A stretch of DNA of 64,000 bases from Cucumis sativus. Lineage: Eukaryota > Streptophyta > Magnoliopsida > Cucurbitales > Cucurbitaceae. Each line of letters opens with the position of its first letter. Positions within the stretch are counted from its first letter, which is position 1. The translations under genes and the position numbers were made by a program. Of the stretch, positions 1 through 13,200 are shown piece by piece. The stretch is from contig NC_026660.2 in assembly GCF_000004075.3 (NCBI RefSeq), forward strand, positions 4,712,001 to 4,776,000, written 5' to 3'. A model generated the notes under the pieces. The model saw nothing but the letters and a program-made list of their open reading frames with translations, did not search any database and had not been told where the DNA came from.

Positions 1-1911
1 TTTTTAATAAATGGGTAATTGTTTTAAATTTAAAAAATTGTTTGAAAATATTTTTAAATTTTAAATATAGAAAAATTTAGTAATTTATGTTTTGATTGAG
101 CCATTAGTGAATCGAGGACGAGCAAAAAATTATAAAGTTTCTAAAGTGATACATACCGTAAAAGTTTATAAGATATCAAATTGATATTTGTTGGTAGCAA
201 GACCCACCAATTTTTTTAACAAAAAAAATGGAGTTCACGAATCCTATTTCTCGACTTTTTATGACAAACACACCTTACTGTCTATGTGATAGATAGTGAG
301 GTTTTTAATATTGTGCATTCCCTTTTATATAAACCATATAATAACTCTTATTTTCTTTTTAAAAAATTATCACTTTACGAAAAATAGATGAAATAATAAA
401 TATCCTCCCACCAAACATAACAAAGCAAACAAATAACACACAAACCATCTATGTTATTGAGATTCAAAAGTTATAACGATTTAATGAGAATCTTCAAATA
501 CGAATTCATGCTTTATTTATTGACGATGGAGTAAAAAAGAACTTGATAAAATATTTTTAAATATAAAAAATATCTTATATAAGGAATATTTTTTATATTT
601 TTATTTAAATGAAACATTTAAAGAATATATTATCATTTGATGTCGAAATTAATTATCCTAAATATATAAAAGATATTTTGTTATTTTTTAAATAAAAATA
701 ATTTTATATTTGTTAAAACCTCTAACACATTACATGTTTTTATTGAATATTATATGGGATACGATAGACGAATGTTCTCCTTCTCCCTCTATGATTGCAA
801 TAAAAAAATAACTTTAATATAATAAAAAAATTAGAAAAACTGACAAGGTTTTCTATCAAATAAAGTTTTTTCTATGAAATGTAAATTTTAAAAAAACCCA
901 ATTAAAGTCTATTTTTAAAAATTTAGTTTTTAACTTTAATTTTTTAAATATATGTCTATTCTTTTCCAATATCTTACCATTGTTAGATGTGTTAATTCTC
1001 AATCAAAGTTAAAAGTAAAAGAGTTAAAAGATTTTTTTAGTTTTTAAAATTTGACTTGATTTTAAAAAACATGTAAAGAAGTAGATAAAAAGAAAATAAT
1101 GAAATACATGGTATTATGATTAATTTGAAAAATGGAAAACAACAAAAGTAAATGGTTTTTTAAAATTAATTTTAGTTGCATGAACACATAAATTCTCACA
1201 TATTGCTAAAATCAAAAATCAACCTTAATAACTATTTTAAAAAAACAATTAACTATGGAGATCGCTTTTTACTTATTATTTTTTTCAATCTAATCACGAA
1301 TAAATCTAATCTAAACTTTCACAATACACATTTGAAGCAATGTTTGTTATGAGTTCCTAAAAATTTCAAGGATTCTAACATAATTCGAAACTCATACTCC
1401 TAACATCGTCTCTAATATTATCACACATTTAAACGTTTGCTGACTTGTAAATGACAAAAAAAGGAACACTCTTGGTAACTTGCAAATATCAATTTATTTT
1501 TACCCCTCAAACTTCGAGGTTCATTGCATCAATCTATATATTGTATTTAAACTTTTTTCGACAAACAATATGTGAAACTATGAGTCAATTAAACTCATAA
1601 TTATTCGTAACGTAATCAACGTAAATCATTATTACTTTTAAAAATCATGATAGGTTTATCTATTAAGAATTTTATTTAGATATTCTACAAATTAATTAAT
1701 CTCACAATTCTCAGTAACATAATCAATGTAAACAATTGTTATTTTTAAAAATCATCATGCTTTCATTCACAAACGTGATAAATGAAGAGGTTGTAGGAAG
1801 GTAAATATTATTAGCGATAAATGAAGGGGTGTAGAAGATGTAGTTACATATGATCATTATTTTTTTTTAAATACGCTTATTCTTTAATTGAATTAAAACT
1901 AAAAATGTGAA
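1..1911. other. AT-rich intergenic spacer
   Basis: No open frame of useful length and no recognisable protein, tRNA or rRNA sequence is visible on either strand. The stretch is very AT-rich with many A and T runs. It looks like ordinary plant intergenic DNA; old degraded transposon sequence cannot be excluded by eye. Confidence 0.6.
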
Positions 1912-2190
1912 TGTTGAACAAAAATTTTTGACCAATTAAATTCTACCACATCATCACAACAAATATTCAATAATTAAATTTTATTGGATTTTGATAATTA
2001 AGTTTACTCAATCAAACTCAATTCAAGTCCAATAAACAGATTAGTCAAAGTCCAAACTCAACAAGCAGTTGAATCCAAGTCCAATAAAGCAAATGGGTCC
2101 AAGCCCAAGTCAAAACCCAATAAGGCAAATAGGTCCAAGCCTAAGCCCAACAAGTAATGGGTCAAAGCCCACCTAAAGCCCACAAAATTT

Positions 2191-2206
2191 CTCTATAAAT
2201 AGAGAC
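2191..2206 (+). promoter_or_regulatory. TATA box inside the LTR-like element
   Basis: CTCTATAAATAGAGAC is a near-ideal plant TATA box in a palindromic context. It sits about 280 bases from the proposed LTR start, as expected at a U3/R boundary. It is the main evidence that the element once drove transcription rightwards, towards the F-box gene. Confidence 0.55.
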
Positions 2207-2333
2207 ATTTGTCATTCATTTGTGGATGTCTTTGGTTGAAGGAAGAATTGAAGCACTGGAGAATTGAATATTCAAACTTCTTATCAACTTCGAGTAAATA
2301 CCATGAATTCCATAAGACTGAGTCTCAAATATC

Positions 2334-2444
2334 GCAACTACAACATCCTAAAGACCGAAGATCAAAACTTGCAACTACAACATCCTAAATATCGAATATC
2401 AAGACTTGCAACTACAACATCCTAAAGACCGAAGATTATGAAAT
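2334..2444 (+). repeat. 37-bp tandem repeat, three copies
   Basis: The word GCAACTACAACATCCTAAA begins at 2334, 2371 and 2408, giving an exact 37-base period. The middle copy differs in its second half (ATATCGAATATC against GACCGAAGATC). It lies just upstream of the larger minisatellite and within the same LTR-like element. Confidence 0.85.
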
Positions 2445-2474
2445 TTTAAGTTTTTAAGTTGTATTCGAGAGATG

Positions 2475-3025
2475 GCATCAAATGAGTAAATATTAGAGAT
2501 TGTATCGAGAGAATACATCAAATGAGTAAATACTATAGATTGTATTAAGAGAAAACATAAAATGAGTAAGTACTATAGATTGTATTAAGAGAAAACATCA
2601 AATGAGTAAATACCATAGATTGTATTGAGAGAAAGCATCAAATGAGTAAATACCATAAATTGTATTGAGAGAAAGCATCAAATGAGTAAATACTATAAAT
2701 TGTATTGAGAGAAAGCATCAAATGAATAAATACTAGAGATTGTATTGAAAGAAAACATTAAATGAGTAAATACTATAGATTGTATTGAGAGAAAGCATGT
2801 AAATACCAGAGATTGTATTGAGAGAAAGCATGTAAATACCAGAGATTGTATTAAGAGAAAGCATGTAAATACCAGAGATTGTATTGAGAGAAAACATGTA
2901 AATACCAGATATTGTATTAAGGGAAAACATCAAACGAGTAAGAGAAAACATCAAACGAGTAAATACCAGAGATTGTATTGAAATAAAACATCAAATGAGT
3001 AAATATTAGAGATTGTATTCACAAT
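2475..3025 (+). repeat. Minisatellite with 40-bp and 33-bp unit classes
   Basis: About fifteen tandem units share the core GAGATTGTATTGAGAGAAA followed by GCAT and GTAAATAC. In the first part the unit is 40 bases and includes CAAATGA. From about 2796 to 2930 that heptamer is missing and the unit shrinks to 33 bases, and then longer units return. Because neither unit is cleanly stop-free in all frames, the open frame on the minus strand here is a repeat artefact, not a gene. Confidence 0.85.
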
Positions 3026-3179
3026 AATCATCAATATAACAAAGTTTAATTTCACCCAATACACTTCTTCCAAATCATATGTTTAATTTAAAAAACGAAT
3101 CATTTTTTTTTTTAAATGAAATATTTGACAAACCTTTAAAAAACACTTTAAATAAAAATCCAATAGTTTTTCAAATGAA

Positions 3180-3450
3180 CGATTTGGGTAAAAGATTTGG
3201 GCCGAAAGGAAAATTACGAGGCAAGACACGTGGACACGTTGCTTGAATGGCAGTTATCAATATAGACAAGGGGTATTATAGTAAATCAACTATTTCCTTC
3301 GCCAATGAAACCGCCGACTCCACCGTTCCTCCAACTATAAAGCCCTTCCTCCGATTTCCCTCCCCGGTATTTATGACTGCTTCTCCCTGAAGCCAACAAA
3401 TTTCGCTCTCAAATTTCACCGACGAAGAGATTGGAAGTTCTTCATACAAA
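3180..3450 (+). promoter_or_regulatory. Promoter and 5' leader of the F-box gene
   Basis: Just upstream of the first ATG lies an ACGTG element (GACACGTGGACACG, about 3225-3238), which is the core bound by bZIP/ABF factors, and a TGGGCC-type site II word near 3189. A TATA-like ACTATAAAG at about 3334-3342 would put the transcript start near 3365 and give a short leader of roughly 85 bases. These are sequence words only; activity is inferred. Confidence 0.4.
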
Positions 3451-6400
3451 ATGCGAGGCCACGATTGGATCAATACGGTTCTTCCTGATGAGTTGATCGT
3501 TGAGATCTTCCGGTGCCTTGACTCGAAGCTTAGTCGCGATGCTTGTTCTCTCGTTTGCCGGCGTTGGCTCAAGCTCGAGCGCCTCAGCCGGACCACCCTA
3601 CGAATCGGTGCAACCGGTAGTCCCGACCTCTTTGTTCAGCTCCTTGCTCGCCGTTTTGTCAATGTCAGAAATGTCCACATTGACGAGCGATTGGCCATTT
3701 CTTTTTCCCTTCATCCAGTAAGGAATCAACGTTCACTTCAATTCTCCCCTTGAAATACATTTAGGTTTTCGGATGATGCTTTTTTTTCTTTTTTTTTTTT
3801 AGTTTTGATGTTTTCACCAATGGAATTTGCGTGTTGATTTGATTTTATGATTGTATTGTGTGCAATTGAAAACTTTGATTCTCGTATCAAGCACTCTGGA
3901 GACTGAACTAGAATAATAATAATACATTTTGTGAATTTAGGTCAGAGGATAAGGAGAAAGTAATCGGCAGAATGGTTCAATTTTACACAGAGTGATTGTA
4001 CGCGTTGTATTTAGGTCATTATGTGAAGTTATACTAGCGCTCAAGAAACAGTTTTATTCAGGGAGGTGAAATGATTTTTAAGTTGTGTGCAACTTCAAAA
4101 TTTAATAGCTACTCGAATGAAATTACCCTTGCTTGTTTAAGTTGCTATCTTCCAGATGTATAGCTTGGCGTGACATGTTCTACTTTTTGGGTACTAATTA
4201 TTGTTGCGGCAAAGAATCGTTTTGTTTGAGTTCTGTTTGATGTATTGATTAGTTTCTTCTTCTTTTCTGGTTGTTGTTGTTATCACCTTTTTTTAAAAAA
4301 ATCTCGAGGAGAGGGTATTAATTTCACTGCCCGTCCGAGTTGAAGATTTAATTTAATGAAATTAATAAATCAAGGATCAAATTCAACCAAAGCATCACAA
4401 AGATTTTTGAGAGTTTTATTCGAAATTTTTATGCAGAGAAGAAGACGTCGCAAAGAAGCCACGCGTTTGCCATACCATGGAGCTGATAATACTGGGGCTG
4501 AAGGTGTGTTGGATTCTTCTTGTCTGTCAGATGCTGGGCTAATTGCTCTCTCCGTAGGTTTTCCAAACCTCGAGAAACTAAGCTTAATTTGGTGCTCTAA
4601 TATTTCAAGTCACGGTTTGACATCCCTAGCTGAGAAGTGTAGATTTTTGAAGTCACTGGAGCTACAGGTAATTCTTAATTTACGAATAAGGAACACAGTG
4701 GAACGTCAATTTTAATAGAAATGATACCTTGTGATACATTTAAAGATCATTTTCTCATTTAAAAGCTCATATATAATTGAGACTCATGTCCCTAGTTTGT
4801 TACTGTTGCAAAAATCTACTGTGCTCGCCAACTATCTTTTTGAAATTCATGCATGGTAGTAGGCGTGCCTTGTGCTTTTCCTTCTCTTTTTACCTTATTG
4901 TTTTGCTTAACTATCATGTCCGTGCAGGGTGACACCTAATCATTTGGGGACAACAAAGAGATAGGTAATTAATATCATAGGTAGAAAGGTGGCCATCACG
5001 ATCTTACTTGAACAGGATCTGTTCCATGGATTGTACAATTATGTCATTGTGTTCTAAGGTAGGAAGGTGGCTATCTTGGTTTGGGATGTGCCCTTGCATT
5101 GTGTCATTTAGAGTTTTAGACATCCAAATGGCTTCAGAAAAGGCAGATGGCACAACCTGCCTATATATGATCTTCACTTGTTCAAGTTCTGCCAATTATA
5201 GAATCTGTTCTCTTATGTGGTTAATAGCTTTTAATTCTAGTAGGATAGCTGTGTAGCCAATGTATGAGTCTGGCTTTAGACTGAAATCTTGTAATGAAAT
5301 GGGTTTTATTCATCTGGAGTTGCAGCTGAAGTCTAGCTTTTCTGAATCGGAATTTATTTTAAGACTTCCTGTTTAGATGCTTCTATCGATTATAATCGTG
5401 GTTTCCCCAATGTGTTTCACCTATGCTTCTTTATCTCAAGATTGGTTACTATGAGTCGATGTCCTTTCTGAGATGTACTTATTTAACTCTGATATAGGGC
5501 TGCTATGTTGGGGACCAAGGTGTAGCTGCAGTTGGGGAATTCTGTAAACAACTTGAAGATGTAAATCTACGTTTTTGCGAAGGATTGACTGATGCCGGTT
5601 TGGTTGCATTAGCCCGTGGTTCTGGGAAATCATTGAAAGCATTTGGTATTGCAGCTTGTACCAAAATAACGGACGTCTCATTAGAATCTGTGGGTGTGCA
5701 CTGCAAATACCTTGAGGTGTTGTCGCTTGATTCAGAAGTTATCCACAACAAAGGGGTGCTTTCTGTAGCTCAAGGCTGCCCGCATCTGAAAGTTTTGAAG
5801 CTACAGTGTACAAATGTCACGGATGAAGCTTTGGTAGCTGTAGGCTCCTTATGTCCTTCTCTAGAGTTGTTGGCTTTATACAGCTTCCAGGAATTTACCG
5901 ACAAGTAAGATTCTTTTAAATAGAAAAATAGGAACTCATTCTCTCCCTCAACATGGAGACCTCATTTTTGTGATAATTAAACCTTCTTTTGAGCTGTTAA
6001 ATTTGAAGTCAAGGGAATTTGTCTTTTGGGATTTATCTCCTTGATTTAACATAGGGATATACATACAGCATGACTTCATCGAGAACGGAACACTATATCT
6101 GATATTTTTGTCAAAATTAAATGTGTATTAATGGTTGACAGTACTAGCATCAGGAAGAATCTTGATCTTCACATTTTTCATTTATTTACTCTCCCACATT
6201 CTTTTAATGATGATTCAGGGGTTTACGTGCCATTGGAGTAGGCTGCAAGAAGTTAAAAAATCTCACTCTAAGTGATTGCTATTTCCTGAGCGATATGGGC
6301 TTGGAAGCTGTTGCAGCTGGTTGTAAAGGACTAACACATCTTGAAGTGAACGGCTGCCACAACATTGGGACCATGGGACTTGAATCCATCGCAAAATCTT

Positions 6401-8348
6401 GCCCGTATTGTTTCTTTACAATTCCTTTGGACAGTCTTTTTAGAGTATTCAAATGTTTCTAGATTTATTATCTGCAATTCTTGCTGGCTTCCTTGCTGTG
6501 GGATTTCTTGTAGAGCTATTCTTGTTCTTGGCAATTGTTTGTATGGGTCATTACGGGTCACTTCCATTTAATCACAGTGATTTTTTCCACTGTTGATTAT
6601 CTCATTTTTATTGTTTTATTTTGAATCTCTTCATTGTTCCTTTTTTTCAGCCAACTCACTGAATTGGCTTTGCTGTACTGCCAAAAGATTGTTAACTCTG
6701 GTCTTCTCGGAGTTGGTCAAAGCTGCAAGTTCTTACAAGCGCTTCACTTGGTAGATTGCGCAAAAATTGGAGATGAAGCGATATGTGGCATAGCCAAGGG
6801 ATGCAGAAATTTGAAGAAACTCCATATTCGTCGATGTTATGAGGTCTCTTTCTCTCTCTCCCCTCTTTTTTTGTGACTTCACATTCATCATTGTTATCCG
6901 TTATAATTTTTGTTTTGTTAAAAAATTATATTTTTGTTTGATTGTTGTTATGTTGTTCGTTGCATCTTTGGGTTGAGTTTTCAGCAGGATGGCTAACCAA
7001 GTTTATTAATTTTCAAAAAGAAGTGAAGAACAACAATTTCATCTTCATATTGTTTGAGTGATACTTTGCAAATTTGGTGTTCCCATCAGTGAACTGAAAA
7101 ATTTTCGACAATTTTATCTATGGATATTAATGTTGACTGCCAACATTAACTTTCCTTTACTGTAGTATTTGATCTTCTTCCATATTTGTATCTGTCTAGT
7201 ACTTTACGAATACTATGTGTAGAAAGCATCAGACCCTCACTTGGTAAAACAAGTTGTATGTGGCTTGGATTTATCAATCTACCCTGCCTCAAATATTGAC
7301 ATTCAAGTGGGAAGGAAGGGAACTAACTATTAATCAAGTTATTTCTTTATATACTAGGTTGGGAATGCAGGAATCATTGCTATTGGCGAGAATTGCAAAT
7401 TCCTCACAGATTTGAGCGTCAGATTTTGTGATAGGTACAATTTTTTAATCTCAGAAAACTTTTCTTTTTGTCTTAATCCTTATGATTTTAACTTTTAGGG
7501 TTGGTGATGAGGCACTTATTGCCATTGGTAAGGGTTGTTCCCTTCATCAGCTGAACGTTAGTGGGTGCCATCGTATTGGTGACGAGGGAATTGCAGCCAT
7601 CGCTAGAGGTTGTCCCCAGTTGAGTTACTTGGATGTAAGCGTTCTTGAGGTATGCCCCTTGCTTCTCTTTGAATGCCAGTTTGAAATAAATATCTAGGGG
7701 ACTATAAACACCTTAAACTTAAAATCATTTTTAAGCACAGGCCTCTTTCATTTGATGTTACCAAGTAATGCATTGGTATATACATTTGTAAGTTCTCCTT
7801 TCATCCTTGTTCCTGAACTAAAGCTTCACAATTGCTAGAATTACAATTATACACACATTAATTCCATTTAAGTGTTACTACAAGAAAATTTCCCTGGACG
7901 CTGCACCACAATGCATTTATCAACTTGGAAATAAGTGACCATATTGTAATTTGTCCAATCCCTATACACCATTATATGGTCAAAATTCATCCAATTAGTT
8001 TATCACTAAAATTAGATCTTTTATCCCAACATTTTTAATGTTATTGGACAGAACTTGGGTGATATGGCAATGGCTGAGTTAGGCGAAGGCTGCCCATTGC
8101 TCAAGGATGTGGTATTGTCTCACTGTCACCAAATAACTGATGCGGGTGTAATGCATCTAGTGAAGTGGTGCACCATGCTCGAATCCTGTCACATGGTCTA
8201 CTGTCCAGGTATTTCTGCAGCTGGAGTTGCCACTGTCGTTTCTAGCTGCCCCAGCATAAAGAAAATTCTCATTGAGAAATGGAAGGTGAGTGAGAGAACA
8301 AAGCGACGTGCTGGTTCAGTTATTTCATACCTTTGCGTGGATCTCTAG
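3451..8348 (+). CDS. FBL4: F-box/LRR-repeat protein 4 (FBL4-type)
   Basis: Eight exons with GT-AG borders and consistent phases: 3451-3717, 4437-4667, 5498-5904, 6219-6404, 6651-6843, 7358-7434, 7499-7649, 8052-8348. They give 602 residues, close to the roughly 610 of the Arabidopsis protein. Residues about 10-50 form the F-box (LPDELIVEIFRCLDSK), which docks to SKP1 in an SCF ubiquitin ligase. A basic stretch starting at residue 90 (RRRRRKEATR) resembles a nuclear signal. From about residue 115 to the end run cysteine-type leucine-rich repeats (for example LHLVDCAKIGDEAICGIAKG), the expected substrate-binding surface. The C-terminus YLCVDL is the conserved family end. The start codon opens the family signature MRGHDWIN. 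The substrate is not evident from sequence. The gene appears intact. Confidence 0.95.
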
Positions 8349-10271
8349 AACTTATTCTCGTGCTGGTGACACCTAATTTCAGCAAATCGATTTGAATTTG
8401 TGATGGTTTTACTTTTCAGTTGGCCTTTGAGGTTATTTTGTGCTGTATGTTCAGTTGTAGTTCTTAAATAAGAAGAGGAACATGCTTTTGTCAAAAGAGA
8501 AATATTGACAGAGCTTGATTAAACCTCGTTGATAATATTTGTATAGAGGAGCATCAGCCTAATTAAGGGACAATTCTGATGTGAATTTAAGAAAAATCCG
8601 GCAGTTTAGCGAGAATGTCCCGTTGGGGTGATTTGAACCCAATTGAGGCCGAGAAGAGCTCAGAGTAAGCTTCAAGTAGGTGGTCTTGACTTTGTAGTAA
8701 CAAACTAATTTATATAATTGTAACAAAGTAAGTTCTTTTAGCCCAGGGGAAATCTTATTATTATTATTTTTATCATCTATTATAATTGTTCCACGAGTAT
8801 GTTTAACCTTTGCTCTTTGTTTCAAATAAATATCCTAATTGAGACTTTCTTTTTTGTTTAACACACTGTTTGCAACATAAATGTGTAAGAATGGATTCCT
8901 GTTGCCATGGTTGTGTGCTCTTGGATGACCGAGTCCACATATTTTCTGCATTGTATGGTTTCAAAAATCATTATCGATACTCCTTTAGGTGCCCCGAGGC
9001 TTTGGTGCGTTTGCATCATCTTGTACCATTTTCTCAGATTGTCAGGTCCTGACTAACATGGTTAATTGCTTCTAGGACATATCTCCTGATATCCATGATT
9101 TGATTTTTGAAATTTGGGATCCGACTACATCTTTTACTCAATTTTCTTGGTATCTCGTGGTTCTTATGGTATTTATCTATACTAAATTAGCAAGTAAAAT
9201 TTGCTCTTTTAGTCATGACAACTAAATCAACGTCTAGAAAAAATGTTCTTAAGAGGAAAATAAATTTAAAAGCACGGAAGGGGTAGTTTTAAACCTAGCA
9301 TTTGAAACTAATTACAAAATCTATCTGATGTTTTTTTAGTTTGTAAATAATTTCAATATATATTTTTTTATTTTGAGAATTTCTTGAAAATTATTTGTAA
9401 GAATTTTCTACCCTTGTTATTATAATTAATGAGATTCTAGTTTGATGGATTATTTTTTCTCTCTTGGAACCGGGTTGCAATTTTTAATGTTAATCTATTT
9501 TCTACATATATACAAATTAAACTATTCAAGTCGAGTTTATTTCTTAAACTAAGAAAATTGATGAATTTTTTGGAGAAATTTAGTATTGTGGTATAGTTCT
9601 TTCTCAAGGTTGTTCTTAATTTTAGAAAGTTAGGAAACTATATATTCTTTCTTATGTTTCTTCAACGTTGAACAAAATGTAGGGAGCTATACACTTAAGT
9701 TTTTAACCTTAGAAAGTTGTGTAGTTGAGATCAATCACACTTCTAGTCTTTAGAATCAAATGAAGTTTTAATTTTCAAGGTCTTTCATCTTTCAAGGGCT
9801 TCATAGCAATTTTCATGTTCTCAATTTTGGTATTTATTTTATTTATAGAGATTTCAAATGGGCTGTATACGATCGTTTTCTTAAGCAAAACATTTATCTA
9901 ATTTATGTTTTCAGATCTGATTAGCCTTCGAAAGCAATCTAAGCTTAATCACAGTAGAAGCTGATAAGCTCATAACAAATTTTCAGATTGAAGATACATG
10001 AGCTTCTACGTTGTGGCTAAGTTTCTCACCCAAACAATTTTCTTAAAATTTTTATGCTCTAAAAATATTTCTTCAAATTCGGAATTTCCTTTTAAATTTT
10101 AATTTGGAGTTGTTTTTCTTTTATCCCTCCCGGGTCTTACAAAAACGTTTTGACCCAAAAGAATTACTGAATTTCCCATTTTCCAATACACAGCACAGCT
10201 TCCCAGTCACCTCCGTCCATTCTTCTAACCGGTAGTTATTGAGCTTGAGCATCCGTCGCGGAGAAGAAGCT
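8349..10271 (+). other. 3' UTR of FBL4 and spacer up to the AP-5 mu gene
   Basis: The first 480 bases or so are likely the FBL4 3' UTR; an AATAAA at 8825-8830 is a plausible poly(A) signal. The remainder is AT-rich with no coding potential that I can support. The last 100-150 bases before 10272 should hold the promoter and leader of the next gene; they are richer in C and lack an obvious TATA box. Confidence 0.5.
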
Positions 10272-13200
10272 ATGCCTGATGGTTGCGGCATCAGAGCCAT
10301 TTGGATCTTCAGCAACTTCGACGCTGTTATTTTCTCCAGGTTCTCTCTTCCTCATCTGGTTTTCCTCGACCGCATGAACTAGAATCGATGTTCTTTAGAA
10401 TTTTCTTTCTTTTACTTTCATTTTTAATTTCTTTAGCTTTGCAATTGAATCGCTCTATTGTTTTTTGTCATTTTTGAATTCGTTCGTTCGTTTGTTTTCT
10501 TTTCGGATTATCGATGCTTTTTTGTACATCGATGAAGAATTACTTCCTTAGCTTTTAATTTTGATGTTTCTGGTGCAATAATGCTGGTTTCTTCATAATT
10601 CAGTAGCCTAATGTTCCGGTTTCATATTTATTTGATTATCTAATTCCTTCTTCTATTGGCGTTTCTTTACAGGAGGTTTCCAGTGGTAGAGAGGCGGTGG
10701 CGAACTGCATGCAAGATCGAGAATGATAGATGTAATTCTGACGACATCGCATCTGACGTGTCTCCGGTACTTCCTAATGATTCGGAGTTAGCTGCTGCAT
10801 TTGTTGAGAGAAAGAAGAGGTTAGTTGAGATTATTTTCAGTTTTCTTGTTAGAAAACTCGTTAGGAAGTTAATTTGTTCTTTTATTTCTACGAAGTCGAT
10901 GGCCTAGTTGTAGTCTAATGTACTAGATTTTGGTGTCGTTTTTGTGATGTATGTCAAATGAAATATCAATCTCTCGCAAATCTTTGTGATCATTTGGTGT
11001 TTGGTGTGATCTTAGTCTAAACACAACTTTGCTAAATTTATATCAATCTAACACAGAGTAGATTTTCTGGTGTAACTGGTTTCAGAATGTACTAAATACG
11101 AGCCGCTTTCATCACTAAGTGTGTTGTGTAATATTTTTCTCACTGGTCTTTGTTAGCACATATTGTAATGTCAATCTATCACTTGTAGTTGATTTGCTGG
11201 CACCACTGGTTTCAGGATGTAGTTGTACAATTCTTTGTTATCATTAAGTGTGTGGCGTGATCTTCTTCTCACAAGTTACATGTCTTTATCATCTTGTAAT
11301 GCCATATCACTAGCAGTAGATTTACTGGTGCTGATGGTTTCATGACTTAGTAAATGCCAATCTTTGTCATCATTGAGTGTGCAGTTTGATCTTATTCGCA
11401 CAAAGTACTCTGTTGTTGCTTTTGATGAAGGCTAACTATGATACAAATTAATGGAAATATACTGTTATAAGTTGTTATTTCCTGCAAAGTTCGGCACAAA
11501 AGGATTAATGGTCGTAAAAAGTTCTTGAGTATTGATGCTCACATTTTATGAGTGCTTTCTATTCCTTTCATCCTTCTCTCCCTTCATTGCTATCAATTTT
11601 CCATCTTTGTACAGAGAGGGATCTGCTTGTGGGTTTGGTATTCGTGTTATTCAGTCATATGAGGGAAGTGATTCTTGGGTTGATGACCCTATTACACGCC
11701 ATATCATTGGACTTCATGTGAAGAAAGAAGAAGAGAGTAGTATCTTTCTATGGCCCCTAATATTGAACATAAAGAGCCATTATTCCATTCTTGTATTGCC
11801 CTTAGTTGAACCACAGCACATAAAACATTATGCAAGTTTGTGCAAAAGATCTGATTGTGGAAGTGCTATTGGAGCAGAAAGTTCCTTATCCTCCCTCCTG
11901 CTTGATCTTCCTTCCATCACAGGGTAATGTAAGTTATTTGCTCTATTATATTAGGAGTAGAATACCATCTTCATTATTTCGAAGGCCCTGAAGTAGACGA
12001 GTTTTATAATTTTTCTGCAGGGCATTCATGGTTGCACTTGCTATTGGTGATGTAATCACTGGTGATGCTGTTGAACCGGATGTCCTCGTCAGTGCATCTC
12101 CATCTGTGGGAGGTTTATTGGATTCATTAACAGGTAGCATGGGAATATCAGGAATCTCTGCTAGGGCAAAACCTGTAGCTTCTCCCAGCTCATCTGTCAA
12201 TCCTTCTACCAATACTGTGGCAGGAGCTCTTAATTCAGATGCCCCTAGGCCTTTGGATAAAGATGCACTTAGATCTTTCATAAGCAGTTCAATGCCCTTT
12301 GGTTGGTATTTGGTACTACTCTATATCGCTTTTTCAAAATTTATTACTTTGCTCGTGCAGGTTCATGTATCTGACTGGCCTCTTTTTTTTCTTTTCTTTT
12401 TTTGGTGTTAATTATATGCTAGGAACACCCTTGGATCTCAGCTATACCAATATATCTTCTATCAAAGTAAATGGTTTTTCCTCATCAGATCCGCCTCCTG
12501 CTGATGTTAAACAACCAGCATGGAAGCCATATCTGTATAAAGGGAAGCAGAGAGTGATACTTACAATTCATGAGATCATTAATGCAGCTATGTATGACAG
12601 GGATGAGATTCCAGATAAAATATCAGTTTCTGGTCAAATAAATTGTCGAGCTGAATTAGAAGGGTTGCCTGATGTTTCCTTCCCCTTAGCAGGGTCAAAT
12701 AAGGCTCGCATTGAGGGCTTATCATTCCATCCTTGTGCCCAAGTTCCTGAACATGGTATAGATAAGCAAGCTGTGATGTTTTCTCCCCCACTTGGTAATT
12801 TTGTTTTAATGCGTTATCAGGCGGTATGTGCTGCTGGGCCTCCTGTTAAAGGATTTTATCAATTATCCATGGTCTCTGAGGATAAAGGTGCTTTTTTGTT
12901 CAAGTTGTGTTTGATGGAAGGTTATAAAGCTCCTCTGTGTATGGAGTTCTGTACTGTGACTATGCCTTTCCCTAGAAGAAGGATCGTATCTTTCGATGGA
13001 ACTCCTTCAATTGGAACAGTTTCCACTACTGAACATTCAGTCGAGTGGAAAATTTTAGCAAGTGGACGAGGGCTCTTGGGAAAAAGTATTGAGGCAACTT
13101 TTCCTGGAACAATTAGGTTTGCACCCTGGCAAATCCAAAGATTGCATTCTTCAAGTCCTGTCACTCCTAGTGTAGAAGAGGTAGATAGTGATGTCGAGGC

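Larger units (their letters stand above)
1912..3078 (+). mobile_element. LTR-like retroelement remnant (probable solo LTR)
   Basis: The segment starts with TGTTGAAC, as many plant LTRs do. A U3-like part rich in AAGCCCAA and GTCCAA words follows, then a clear TATA box (CTCTATAAATAGAGAC around 2191-2206) and a U5-like part filled with tandem repeats. A CA dinucleotide near 3078 could be the 3' end. No gag or pol coding sequence and no second LTR are present, so a solo LTR is the simplest reading. I could not find a matching target-site duplication, so both ends are approximate. An LTR of a pararetrovirus-like or non-autonomous element is an alternative. Confidence 0.45.

Noticed and set aside
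2733..2954. Minus-strand 73-codon frame of Met-Phe-Ser-Leu-Asn repeats
   Set aside because: It is the translation of the minisatellite; no independent evidence for coding.
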